Source: Botryotinia globosa (Eukaryota > Ascomycota > Leotiomycetes > Helotiales > Sclerotiniaceae). Taken from it: a stretch of DNA of 64,000 bases. The notes under the pieces are model-generated. The model ran no database searches. It saw only the letters and a list, made by a program, of their open reading frames with translations, and was not told the DNA's origin. Both the position numbers and the translations under genes were made by a program. Position 1 is the stretch's first letter, and every line of letters starts with the position of its first letter. Where the stretch lies: positions 62,001 to 126,000 of the forward strand of contig RCSZ01000009.1 in assembly GCA_014898425.1 (NCBI GenBank), written 5' to 3'. Shown piece by piece: positions 36,706-47,166 of the stretch.

Positions 36706-38331
36706 TTATTGACCAGATTTCTTAGCATTTTCCGCCATAGCCGCATCAATTTGTGCATCGACTTGTTCTTCATCAACTTCATTTTCATCAGATTTGAAAT
36801 TTCCCTTTTCGCTTCTACCACGTGGCGAGAGTCTCTCATCACTTTCCTCTTCACTGCTTTCACTTCCTTGTAAACTATCACGATTGGTTTGACGACTTCG
36901 AGTCATCTAGAAAATAAAGTTAGCGCAAGTAGGTATTGAGAATCGATTAACATACCCATGATCGTACACCCCCAATGAGACCTAAACTATATCCTGTTGC
37001 GAAATCACTACCCGGACCTGGACTATCATTTCTTGGAATTTCCAGGCGGCGTGTAAGATGTTGTAAAGCGGATGCGCTTGCGAGGGATCCGGTACTATTT
37101 GCATCGAAACTGTGCATGCGTGCGGGACTACCGGGACGACTGGATTGCCAGAATTGTTTCAATTCTTTGCCCAATTCTTGACCAGTAGTACTCCAATTCG
37201 TTCGGATAGCTTCTCTCATCTCTGCAACATGACGTTTTAGATCGAGTTCATTCTTTTTGAGCCATGATACATTAAGCTCCTGTCTTGTTGTACCCCGCTT
37301 GAATTGACGCGCGATATATTTCTCATAATCCCGAACAATCCTGCGTAGGGGTTAGTAGTGATTTAGGAAACAGAGAATCAAAGACATACTTTGTAATGAT
37401 ACCTGTCGTGCTGACACCCTCAGTTCTCTGCGTAACCAAGAATTTTCCTTGTTCCTTGATTGGTTTGTAAATATCATCTCCCTCATCAGCTCCATATGGA
37501 AGATCGTCATGCGCAACGTAATCAATCCTTTTCTCTGCTAGAAATTCTGGTGTAACGATCCATGGGCAGTTCTCCACAACCTCATCCACCCACTTGCAGT
37601 GTCGCACAGTCTCAGCTCGCTCTTGCCCAGATAGAACTGTAAGTCCTTTTCTCTTGTGTGTTTCCGCATCTCCTGTAACTCCGACCAACAAATACACGTC
37701 TGGGAATGCTTTTTTAGCCTGTTCAAGCTGTCGCATATGTCTGCCATGAATTAGTTGCAACTTCCAAGTCCCGTGGTTTATAGAATACATACCCAAGATG
37801 AAATAAATCAAACACACCATCCGCATAAACACGAACCGGTCTGTCAGCCGGGGGTGGATTGGTTTTGTATCCCACTGGATCTGTCAATTTTCCAATTGGT
37901 GGTGGGGCCATTGATTGTGTGGTTTCTTTTTTCTCTCCCTCTTGCTCTGGCACTTCTTCATCTCCTTTGGAGATACTTTTTCTTCCTTCCTTTCCAACTC
38001 TGTTCGCAATGTCTGTGCTACCTTCAGTTGTGTCCGATGGTTCACCCGGATCTCGCGCATTGTCGGATCCATTAACTGCTACTTTCTCGTGTGTAGATGA
38101 GCGAAGACGTTTGGCGGGTGGGTTTTGAGAGTCCATGGAGATAGTCTTCTTGTGACTTGAGCTACGTGTTTCTCTGGTTTCTGGAGCTGTGGATTCGCCA
38201 TCTTCACCAGATGCATCTCTTGATGAATTTTGTAATTGATCGAGCGTTGAGGATTTCTTGGAAGATGAAGCAGTAGCAGTAGCAGTACGCTTTCTCTTTC
38301 CTACACTTCCGCCAGATGATGGAGAAGACAT
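36706..38331 (-). CDS. PCT1: Choline-phosphate cytidylyltransferase (CCT), 491 aa
   Basis: Makes CDP-choline from CTP and phosphocholine, the rate-setting step of the Kennedy route to phosphatidylcholine. Exons on the minus strand are 38331-37793, 37740-37390, 37340-36956 and 36906-36706; all introns are GT-AG. The N-terminal 160 residues are Ser/Lys-rich and likely hold nuclear signals (KRKR, AKRLR). The catalytic fold follows: VRVYADGVFDLFHLGHMRQL with the nucleotide-binding HLGH at 178-181, then WVDEVVENCPW, VAHDDLPY and RTEGVSTTGIITK. Then comes the amphipathic membrane-binding segment (about 298-370) and an acidic, Ser-rich tail probably regulated by phosphorylation. I start at the ATG at 38331. 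Confidence 0.95.
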
Positions 38332-39157
38332 TTTCAAATTTTAGCTTTCAATCTGCACAATAGACTCGACTGACAGAAAGGGGGATTGAGACAAGTTGAT
38401 TATAAGCCTTCGCAGTTTCGTGTTTAAATTGTAGGTGCTGTGATGTGCTGTGCTGCGCTGCACTGTAGACAGTTCTTTGACGATTGGAGGAGCTTCCGGA
38501 ATTTAAATAATTTTGACCAGGGTTTAGTTAGAGGTGGTTGGCCGTTGATATAATCTTTCTTTTAGTATTGTGTGGTGGATTAGAGAAGTTGATATCAATG
38601 CAAAGAAGGCTTTCGAGATTCGAGTAGGTATGTGGAAATAAATCAATATCACGACGACGATAAAAAAAAAACAAGTTATGCGTTCTTTCTCTCTCTTGGG
38701 AAGAAAAATCAAAAGTTTATGTAAATTTGATGAACATTGGACATAAACACGATAGAAGTTTGTAGTAATTGATTTGAAGGGACTTGTCTTGTTGTCCTCA
38801 CATACATAAACATAAAGCTCGTTTGAAACTAAATCATTACCAGGTAGATAGGTAGATGGGTAGATGGGTAGATGGGTAGATGGGTAGATTTTCAAAAGAG
38901 AAGTTCTTCTCTTTACCTGCCTCGAGCTACCTATGAATAAAAGAACCTTGGAATACCTAAACCAGGTTTCTCGTGAATGAGGCGTTGTTGGAATTTCCAC
39001 ATAAACCCGGGAATTTCGATATCGTCATTCCAATGGCTATCAGAGCCGAGAGAGGATCAAGATCAAGCACATAAGAGGGAGCACGTGCGACGCTAAGAAA
39101 GTATGTGTGATTGATTGGCTATTAGGGATGATTAGGTAATCCTATCAAATCAGATAC

Positions 39158-39200
39158 GTAGGTAGGTAGGTAGGTAGGTAGGTAGGTAGGTAGGTAGGTA
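39158..39200. repeat. (GGTA)n tetranucleotide array
   Basis: About 11 units, reverse complement of the CTAC-type arrays elsewhere in the window. Confidence 0.9.
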
Positions 39201-39578
39201 TACTCATAACAATACATACATCCATCCCTCGACCACCACCACCACCACAACCACCACAACCACAACCACCACCACCGTATGTACTCGTCGGTAGATGATA
39301 ACAAGAGAGACGCTGAACTTTCCTCCTCCTCTCCCAATCAAATCTCACCCACTACCTACTGTACCCAACCCACCCACATTCTCAAACCATGACTTGAAAG
39401 CATTTTTTCACTCTGCAGTTCCGCCCCGTTCGTGGGGTAACTAGGTAACTAGGAAGGAAAGCTCGGAAACTTTTATATCATTGCAGTACAGTATTATCAT
39501 TGACCGCATCACATCTCTTATTAGTCTCGAGGATAAAACATCCTCTTCTCCACTTCAAAGCTGTGACCTATGATCTGT

Positions 39579-39593
39579 CCCCCCCCCCCCCCC
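39579..39593. repeat. Poly-C tract, C15
   Basis: Uninterrupted C run, directly visible. Confidence 0.85.
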
Positions 39594-39756
39594 ATCTACT
39601 GCAACGCAATGGGTCCAATCCAAGTACAAACAGCAATGCCAACGATTCGATTCCATTCGATTAGACACTTCATCACTCTACTAGCTATCTATTCGCTACG
39701 TCTTTGGAGCCACCTTGGGGCTTAAAAGAGGGGACCATCTGCAACATATCAAACCT

Positions 39757-39820
39757 GCGAACATGCGAACATGCAAACATGCAAACATGCAAACGTGCAA
39801 ACGTGCAAACATGCAAACAC
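39757..39820. repeat. 8-bp tandem array, eight units (GCAAACAT type)
   Basis: Exactly eight consecutive 8-bp units: two GCGAACAT, two GCAAACAT, two GCAAACGT, one GCAAACAT and one GCAAACAC. Differences between units are single transitions. Confidence 0.9.
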
Positions 39821-39986
39821 ATTCAATTTAGAAACATTAGATGAACTCGTAAACGCTTTGGTCAGGAGGATGTCAATTGATAATTTTCAAGGTACATTGA
39901 AACTCGGCCCTAGTCTAGAGACCCTTCCTATAAGAGATCTGCAATATAAAATTGAAGAAGAGAAAGAAACGGATTCATCATCATGA
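39771..39986 (+). CDS. Small ORF starting in an 8-bp repeat, 71 aa (weak)
   Basis: The first about 16 residues come from the repeat (QTCKHAN twice). The rest is protein-like (FNLETLDELVNALVRRMSID) and ends with acidic and Ser residues. It could be a small real protein or the last exon of an unseen one. No family recognised. Confidence 0.18.
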   Translation: MQTCKHANVQTCKHANTFNLETLDELVNALVRRMSIDNFQGTLKLGPSLETLPIRDLQYKIEEEKETDSSS

Positions 39987-40385
39987 TAATATGACTCGCT
40001 GCGTATGAAGATCGTAAGTTCAGAAAATTTCATGTCGAAGGAGAAGCCACCACTCCCTGGGCATCTCTATCATGTTTACTAGATATAACGTTTCCATGAC
40101 CTTTATACCTTCCTCGCTCCATAATCCCCATTTCCTCCCAGCAGTGATGAAGATTTGCAGGAGACATTGCAATGCGTGAATTTATCTCACGTTATGCTTA
40201 TGAAAATGCACAAAATTCGCAACCCCTTCTATTCCAGATATGGTCGCAAAGATAGTCATTCATCAAGATGAATCTGGTTTGCATAATTTCTCGAGTCATT
40301 AACATCTTCATTTCAACATCCTCCCCTTCCTTCGTCCTTCACTTCATAAATCTTGAAAGATATACCAATTATACCCAAATTACTC

Positions 40386-42240
40386 CTACTTCCCTTCCGC
40401 TTTGCTCGATTTTGGTAAAACTTCGTCTACAACTGCCTGATACTTTGGCTCTTTCGGGTCAATCTTTTCGGGTAAGGCATCGGATTCGGGAACTTTGGAT
40501 TGAGGCTGTCCCTTTGGGACTTGGCTGGCGAGGTCCTTGTCTTCCTCACTGTGATCGAACATTTCTGTATCATCGGAATCAGTGAGGACTTCTGTACCAT
40601 CTCCAAGAAGAATGATCCGTCCACGTGGGTTCCCACCGATAGACTTAAGCTTCTGGTCCATATCAACATCATATCCACTGTCACTATCATCAAAGTTATG
40701 ATGAACACCAGGTCCACGGAATTCAGCTATTTAAATGTGTTAGGAAATATTCTAGTGTTGAAAATCAACGGAGTACTTGCCATACTCCGGAGGGGCACAT
40801 GGACCATCTCCATTTGCAACACGCTTTGCGATTTCATCGTACCACTCTTCCTTAGTCTTGCCGTTCAAGAGACCAATGACAATCATGGTCATGTTATCAC
40901 AACCAACACCACCAGTTTCCGAACTGGATGCTAAACAGTTATCCATCATGTTCTCGCAGATTTTAGATAAATCTTGCTTGGCAACGATGCCTCGTCGGAC
41001 AAACTCGATAACAGCTTGGGATGATTGGCAATCCCAGATACCTAAAGATCGAGTTAGCCTTGTTGTTCTCACTGACTTGTCGTAAGCTACTGACCATCAC
41101 AAGCAACCACCAAAAACTCGTCATCGTCTGTAATATCGTGTACAGTAACATCGGGGAATGCAGTGACGATTTGCTGCTCAGGCGAAAGCTCTGCGCTCTT
41201 TTTGAACTCAAAATCACCAATGGCTCTTGATAATGCAAGGTTGCCATTAACACGACCGAAATCAACAAAGCCTCCAGCCGCATTAATTCTGGCTTTTTCG
41301 CCTGCACAGATGTATATTAGTATTTTGTGCAGTCCATCGCCGGATCATGAGAAGCTACCTTCGTTTTGCGGCTTGTGGTCGAATGACAGAGGCTTGGCGC
41401 GACCCTTGACTCCTAAAACACTTCTTGAGTCTCCAGCATTTCCCTTATGAACAGTAAGCATATTTCAGTGTCTTTTGCCTCATATAACATACCACATAGA
41501 TCTTCTTGTGCGAAATTATGCCAACGGATGCGGTACAGCCAGAAACTTCCTCCTCGTATCTTGGATCTAGAACTCAAATCAGTATCCGTATGGTAGAAGG
41601 TGGATTCAGTTCTAACCCATCAAGATTGCTCTGTCTGTTGCAAGGAAGCCATCCTTCAGAGCTTGTTCAATGTCACCCTTTTGGAATGCTTCCTGTTTTG
41701 CGATGATCTGGTGTATATTTTCTCCTGCAAAAAGTGCTACCCTGTCTCCACCATGGCCATCGTAGACACCGAAGAATGAGAGTCTGCTATCGATCGGAGC
41801 TGGCTTCAATTCCTGTCCTTTTGTATGTTGTAAATCGAGGATAGTCGCGTGCGCGTCCTCCATGCTGATTCTCCATCCCTGCATGGAAGAGACACCATAA
41901 AGTAATCTCTCATCGCCTCCGGTAGCTGAATGCTAGTCGAGAGAGCCAAGTTAGTAACCATAGACAGTGGTGGCAGAAAGACCTTTGTGGTGGAATTGCA
42001 GCTGAAAATCGAGTCTTTACAGAATATTTCAGTAGGAAAGTTGTGCTCATTGAACAAATAACATAGGCTCTCTACATTACTGCGCGACGCAGAAGTAGTT
42101 CAACACCAGCATGTAATACCAGGTATGCGATACCTTGGCATGAAAGACCGGCGCCGACAATGACACAGTAAACAGATAAAGCGAACAAAGATAAACAAAC
42201 ATACCTTCTCCACGACGGGCTCCGAAAGAGTCTGACCCAT
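40386..42240 (-). CDS. PP2C-family Ser/Thr phosphatase (Ptc2/Ptc3 type), 439 aa
   Basis: Mn/Mg-dependent phosphatase that switches off stress and checkpoint kinases in yeasts (known). Seven exons on the minus strand: 42240-42205, 41932-41617, 41566-41493, 41443-41359, 41301-41095, 41041-40781 and 40726-40386. Five introns are GT-AG; the last has a GC donor (GCAAGT at 40780). The N terminus MGQTLSEPV has Gly2 and Ser6, fitting N-myristoylation in the Ptc2-type branch. Motifs in order: [21 protein letters not shown] (metal-binding Asp), [38 protein letters not shown] and GCDNMTMI. The last about 110 residues are acidic and probably regulatory. Confident about the family; whether it is Ptc2 or Ptc3 cannot be settled here. 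Confidence 0.95.
40727..40780 (-). other. GC-AG intron in the PP2C gene
   Basis: On the minus strand the donor reads GCAAGT directly after codon GAG TAT G, and the acceptor is AATAG. Splicing gives CAPPEYAEFRGPG, which fits the family; no GT donor nearby does. Confidence 0.75.
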
Positions 42241-45200
42241 CTTGAAGATAGATCTCAAACCTTTCTACAAAAACCCAACAAACAATTCAGATCCTTCTCT
42301 CAACAGTATTTCGAGATCTTCGAGTGGTGTTCCTTGACAGAGATTGCAAAGAGGTATGGGTGGGATGCGGGGTCGTGATTTTCTTGGTAGGGAAGGCGGA
42401 AGAGGATATAGATAGAATAAATACCTTGGTATTATCTATAAGAAAGATAATTATCGAGAGTGAAAAATCTTATTTGATGGGAATGTCAAGATTTGGTAGA
42501 ATTGTCTTTATTCTTTTGCAGATCGCGTGCAGTTGTTTTGGAGGAGGGAAGAGAAAGGTGATGGATGATGGATGATGTTGCTAAAAATGACGCTTTCTTT
42601 GCCTTTTCCTGCCTTGCCTTGCCTCTTTGCCTTTGGCTTGCTGTATTAACGAATACTGTACCCAACCTATACTCTGTACACTGAGCAGAAGAGCAAAGGA
42701 CGCTAAGAAAAGCTCGCTTATTTACCCAGAAAGAGTAATAAACCGTGATAGAGTGGGGGGAATAGGAAGGATCGATTCTTCTGGTAGCTGGAGGGTTGGG
42801 TGAGGAGGGAAGGGAAGGTATAACTAATTTAACCTTAGGTGAGTGGATGTGAGCTTGTTTCTCGGGGTGAATGGCTTGGTAAGAAGACCTCGGTGTAGGC
42901 AGGTATATGTATGTAGGTAGGTATGTGGTTAGATATCAGCTAGCTAATTGGTTGTTTTTCATAAAAGGGTATCTTTAATTATAGCATCTAGTATATCTAG
43001 AACCGACCAACCTGGCTGGGTACATGGCTCCAAGGCTCATACGATAGATCTTTCCAATTTGAGTTCATCTCTTCCTACATCTTCTTCCCTTTGAAGATGC
43101 TAACATCGTGAAAAGCTCCCAGATCCTCACTCGGCTACACACAAGACAGTAAGTACATAATGAAATCCCAAATCTTCGAGCGCAGCGAGCTATGGGGGTT
43201 TGGGGGCAAGCCCCCATCAACTGATTAGTAGTCAGTAGCAGCAGCGATCGTATCTGGTAATTAAGGTTTCAATGATAGTGACGGTGAAAATACTCCCACC
43301 AGTGGCAATCTAACTTATAATAGACGAGTGAGTATTTTCAGAAGCTCAAACAGCGAGACTCTCGAAAGCTTGAACATCATGATTACACCTGTGGCTATTT
43401 AGAACCAAAATCGAATATGTTTACATGTAAGATTATATTTCCTCTTTATATTCTTGATCTTAATGACCTCTACGACGTTCTAAGCCATCAGAACGAATGA
43501 ATGAATACCTTGGAACATTTGGTCGTGTGTATTCTACCAAGTGATATCTATCATAAGGTCATACTATGTATGATACCAGTACCTATCTATGATAAGCTCT
43601 GAACTTATCCACCTACCTGGTAGCAATATTTGTAATTGGAATTCCCAATCTAGGTACCTAGGTAAATTCTTCTCTACATTTGATTGATTAGTTCATGTTT
43701 CGTTTGAGAGCAGTCTGGACCCGTTCACCGGGTGGACCCTTTTGAATGTTTAGCTTTCTGAATAGACTACGCCGCGCTCAGATATATACCTAGCACATTT
43801 TGGATAACTCAATCGCTACGATCTGTTCTTTTCCTCTACCTAGGTATGTAGGGACCGGTACTTACAGGTTGGCCAGTGCAAACATTCATCATCGTTCTGC
43901 ACTGGCAGAATACGATCGTTAGTCTTTTGTTTTGATCTTTCCATAAACAAATGTCTTGATAAAGTGGCATTAATCGATTGATACGAGTATATTTCGACAA
44001 TAATTTGTTCGGTTGATTTTGGTGGTGGTGTCATCTGTCATAGCAATCCCTGTTCCCAATTTTTTCCCTGAAATGCAACAAAGCTGGGGAAACTTCGCTG
44101 AACTTCCGGTATATGCATAACAATCGTTTGACAAGTCACCTTCATCCGTTGCCACCCGCACTGAATGAGATTGTATCATCATTCATGTTCTACCCAGTTC
44201 CAGGCAGGGTTTGATGCTGTCAATAATGTTGGATCAAGTGGTTCTATGGAACTTGGTCAACTCAAGGCGGATCATGATATGGAACTCTACGAAGTTTTCT
44301 CCAAGCAACCGAAAGACTACATTGTGATACCTCCCGGTGCGACCATAAGAAACTCATCTTTTGGGGAAGGAAGCATTGAACCGAAAGTAAAAGAGAATCC
44401 CTAGCTCTGAAGCTTTTCTACTTGGAAGTCCAGTGTTAGTCTTGCCTGCTAAGAAGGTATTTCAATATCTAGCAAATCCATCTTTTGAGACCATCAAGGA
44501 ATGTGTCAATTCTCCTGTTCCAGCCAGAAGAAATCCGGCAGGTACAGGAAGATGTATCAAAAGTTTCTGACATGGAACCACCAAGTTGGCTTTAAGAGAC
44601 AAAGAATAGAACTTTGAGAAGGTCAAAATACACCACCAATATATGATTTGGTAGGCAAGCAAGATATCGGTATTCATTGTAATGAAAGATATAGAAGTCA
44701 TTACAGGATATATGTTAGTGTATGTCACGGAAACCTGAGGCGGTCTATATTTTTAAGATGGAGAATCACAGTTTAAGGTTTCTATTTACTCAAGTGGGTT
44801 CTCTCATCAAGCAGTTGCCTCTTGCCTAGCTTTGAGATATGACGGTATCGAATTGCGCGGGCCAGGCTCTAGGTATAGTTTAATTGAATGGAACCAGTCA
44901 GTCTTTTCTTATGGAAACGTGACTAAAAGTCAACAGCACGGATATGGGGCAACTATCCCATCCTCATCTAGCACTTTCAGAAATCTTCATCACACATACT
45001 ACTTCATCCAATCTCTAATCTTCTGACTATCTTTCGTCATCCTTCCCTTTTTTGCTGTATCTTTTTCTCGTTCATCGAGTTTCTCGGCTTCTAGTCTTTC
45101 CATTCCCATTTTCTTTCCAAATCTAGAAGTCGGTAGAACACCCACTAGGATGCGTTAATTCCTCATTTAAGCAGAACATCAGTTTTAACAACGTCTTTTG

Positions 45201-45535
45201 GGGAGAAGTTGGGAATCGGGAAGCTTTCTTGTCTCAATTCTACTGGCATATTCGGCTTCGAGATGATCGGGGTATGTTTTGGAAACGCATGTCAAAGCCC
45301 AATTGTTGCATGTATATATATCGCATCTCATCTTTATGGTTTTCAGTCTTTACCAAACTCACCACATTGTCTTCCGTCACGAGTACTACGCGCTTGTAAC
45401 GACTGCAAATCAAATCTCATACCATTCACTCTTGCCAACTCATTCGGCTCTTCGTCTCTAATCCTCTACAGCCGGCATCCCTTATTTTCCCAACAACTCC
45501 AGGGTTGATCTTCCCGCCGTCCACCTTTGAGAAAA
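42241..45535. other. Intergenic stretch of about 3.3 kb
   Basis: Holds a GC-rich hairpin near 43172-43216 in an AT-leaning setting and two TACCTAGGTA palindromes (43655 and 43837). An ATG-started 79-codon frame at 44165-44404 (contains MELYEVFSKQPKDYIVIPPGATI) is protein-like but isolated, and I do not call it a gene. Confidence 0.4.
43172..43216. other. GC-rich hairpin sequence
   Basis: GAGCGCAGCGAGC is followed by a G-run and the inverted repeat TGGGGGCAAGCCCCCA (43201-43216), which can fold into a 7-bp stem with a two-base loop. Confidence 0.6.
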
Positions 45536-45883
45536 ATGGTTGCTTTTCAAAATGTCTTAGCATTTATCGGAGGCGCAGCAATCCCCCTTTCTGCAATGAT
45601 TTATCACAGATTCCATCCTCCACATACAGCATACCAAAAATGCCTTGAGCATCTTAAGGGCTTAGATCAGCGAGCAAAGGAAACATGGCAACGTTCTGAG
45701 ATTCCAGATGGGACCTGGATAAAATCGAAAACTCGTCTTACGCATAGCGCTTTGTGCAATATGCATCACGGACTCGAAAGCATGCCATGGGAAGTCGAAA
45801 GTCACAACTGGCATATTATGATGGATTCGGAAGCGAGCGTTATTGTGCGAGATTATTATGCTGAGTATGATACCCAGCTCTGA
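45536..45883 (+). CDS. Small hypothetical protein with an N-terminal membrane segment, 115 aa
   Basis: ATG at 45536 has A at -3 (GAAAAATGG). Residues 4-24 (FQNVLAFIGGAAIPLSAMIYH) are hydrophobic, a signal anchor or mitochondrial membrane segment. The rest is a soluble, His/Trp-rich part with two cysteines and ends in YYAEYDTQL. Amino-acid use is balanced, without low complexity, which speaks for a real gene. I recognise no family and see no intron. Neighbours give no hint of function. Confidence 0.45.
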   Translation: MVAFQNVLAFIGGAAIPLSAMIYHRFHPPHTAYQKCLEHLKGLDQRAKETWQRSEIPDGTWIKSKTRLTHSALCNMHHGLESMPWEVESHNWHIMMDSEASVIVRDYYAEYDTQL

Positions 45884-46707
45884 TCATCTGAAATCTTTGA
45901 CTTGAGCTGTACTGACAATTTCAAGAAATCCGCAAGAAAAACATGCGTCGACGAAATGAGACAATTCATGCGGTATCAGAGTGCCGAAGGGATTCGTCCA
46001 TTGATGATTGTAATACAAGTCATCTGCAAAAACGATGTCTGATCTCCTGTTGCTGGAGAATTCACAAGTTTGAGGATGCGCTATGATCCTATACTTGGAA
46101 TCTTCAGGCCTACAAATGTATGGAGCAAGTCACGATGGAGCGAGGGATAAATTGAGCCATTTCATAGATAGGCGTTAATGAAATTGTATGAGAGATTCCA
46201 TTTTGATGATTCTGTTCTGGCTTGCAACGGGATTCAATATGTGTTTCGTGCGTTGCAAATAGTAAAACATCATGCCCTAGGTACATTACGATCGCCCCTT
46301 GTTCGTTCTTGTCGTCAAGTTTTCAGTGCGTGCAATAAAAGTGCAGGATTGAGTAGTTCTGACCAGCTTTCTGTCATGAAAATCATCTTTCCCTTTTCGC
46401 AACACGCAAAAGCTTGGAAGTTTAGCCTGCCACTTCAGCAAGTTCGCTCTGTCTCATAAGATCCCAATATCTCTCCAATAAGAGATCACAACAAACATGA
46501 CCCAGTTAGTGCTCTGAACATCTCAACTTCCCATCGAAATCCCTAGCATAATACGATAGAACAATCATCCAGAATGTTCTTCTCCCGTACCCATATCTAA
46601 GACGAGCATCTCACACATCTCGATTCTCAAAGCTTCAGAAAAGCGCTAGATGTAGCTATGAAGTCAGTCATTAGAAGTCTCAGATCTGAAAATCTTCTAG
46701 AGTCTTC
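45884..46707. other. Intergenic between two small ORFs
   Basis: A 93-codon ATG-started frame at 46178-46459 is present but has no protein features that I would trust. Nothing else is seen. Confidence 0.4.
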
Positions 46708-47166
46708 ATGATAAGTTGGGTTGGGGTTCCATGGGGAGGACTTGAGATGTGTGTGTATATATGGTTCCTTCAGTCTGTTTATTCTCAACCTCAACCTCAT
46801 CGTCATCGCCTTTTAAGCATCAAACACCTAGCTACCCACCCCAACAACCACGCGGAAAAATTTACATACATTATCGCCTCACTCTCTGAGCCCAAGGCCA
46901 TCCTCAAACAAGAAAATGCTCCTATACATCATTCCCAAGTCCCTCCTCATCCACAAGATCTTGTGTTTTCTCCACCCATACCTTCCTTGCGTTCAAAAGT
47001 CTTTGGACGAAACCACTCATTTTTTATTATTATGGGGGCGATGGTTGTTGGTTTGTTATTGGTATGGGGTGATTTGGATCTTGTGTTTTATATCGGGATG
47101 GTAGAAGGAAGGGGGGGGGGAGATAATTGGGGTGTGAATGATGAATTGGGAGGGGCTGGTATTTAA
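46708..47166 (+). CDS. Putative small membrane protein, 152 aa (weak)
   Basis: ATG-started single frame. The middle (EPKAILKQENAPIHHSQVPPHPQDL) reads like a proline-rich cytosolic part and is followed by a strong hydrophobic segment, FFIIMGAMVVGLLLVWGDLDLVFYI, and a Gly/Asp tail. The first 50 residues look less protein-like, so the true start may be internal or on an unseen exon. No family recognised. Confidence 0.3.
   Translation: MISWVGVPWGGLEMCVYIWFLQSVYSQPQPHRHRLLSIKHLATHPNNHAEKFTYIIASLSEPKAILKQENAPIHHSQVPPHPQDLVFSPPIPSLRSKVFGRNHSFFIIMGAMVVGLLLVWGDLDLVFYIGMVEGRGGGDNWGVNDELGGAGI

Larger units (their letters stand above)
38332..40385. other. Intergenic stretch with simple repeats
   Basis: Contains (GGTA)n at 39158-39200, C15 at 39579-39593 and an 8-bp array at 39757-39820. 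The short ORF starting inside that array is the only protein-like frame. Confidence 0.45.

Noticed and set aside
44165..44404. 79-codon ATG-started frame
   Set aside because: Protein-like in part but isolated, with no domain, promoter sign or splice context.
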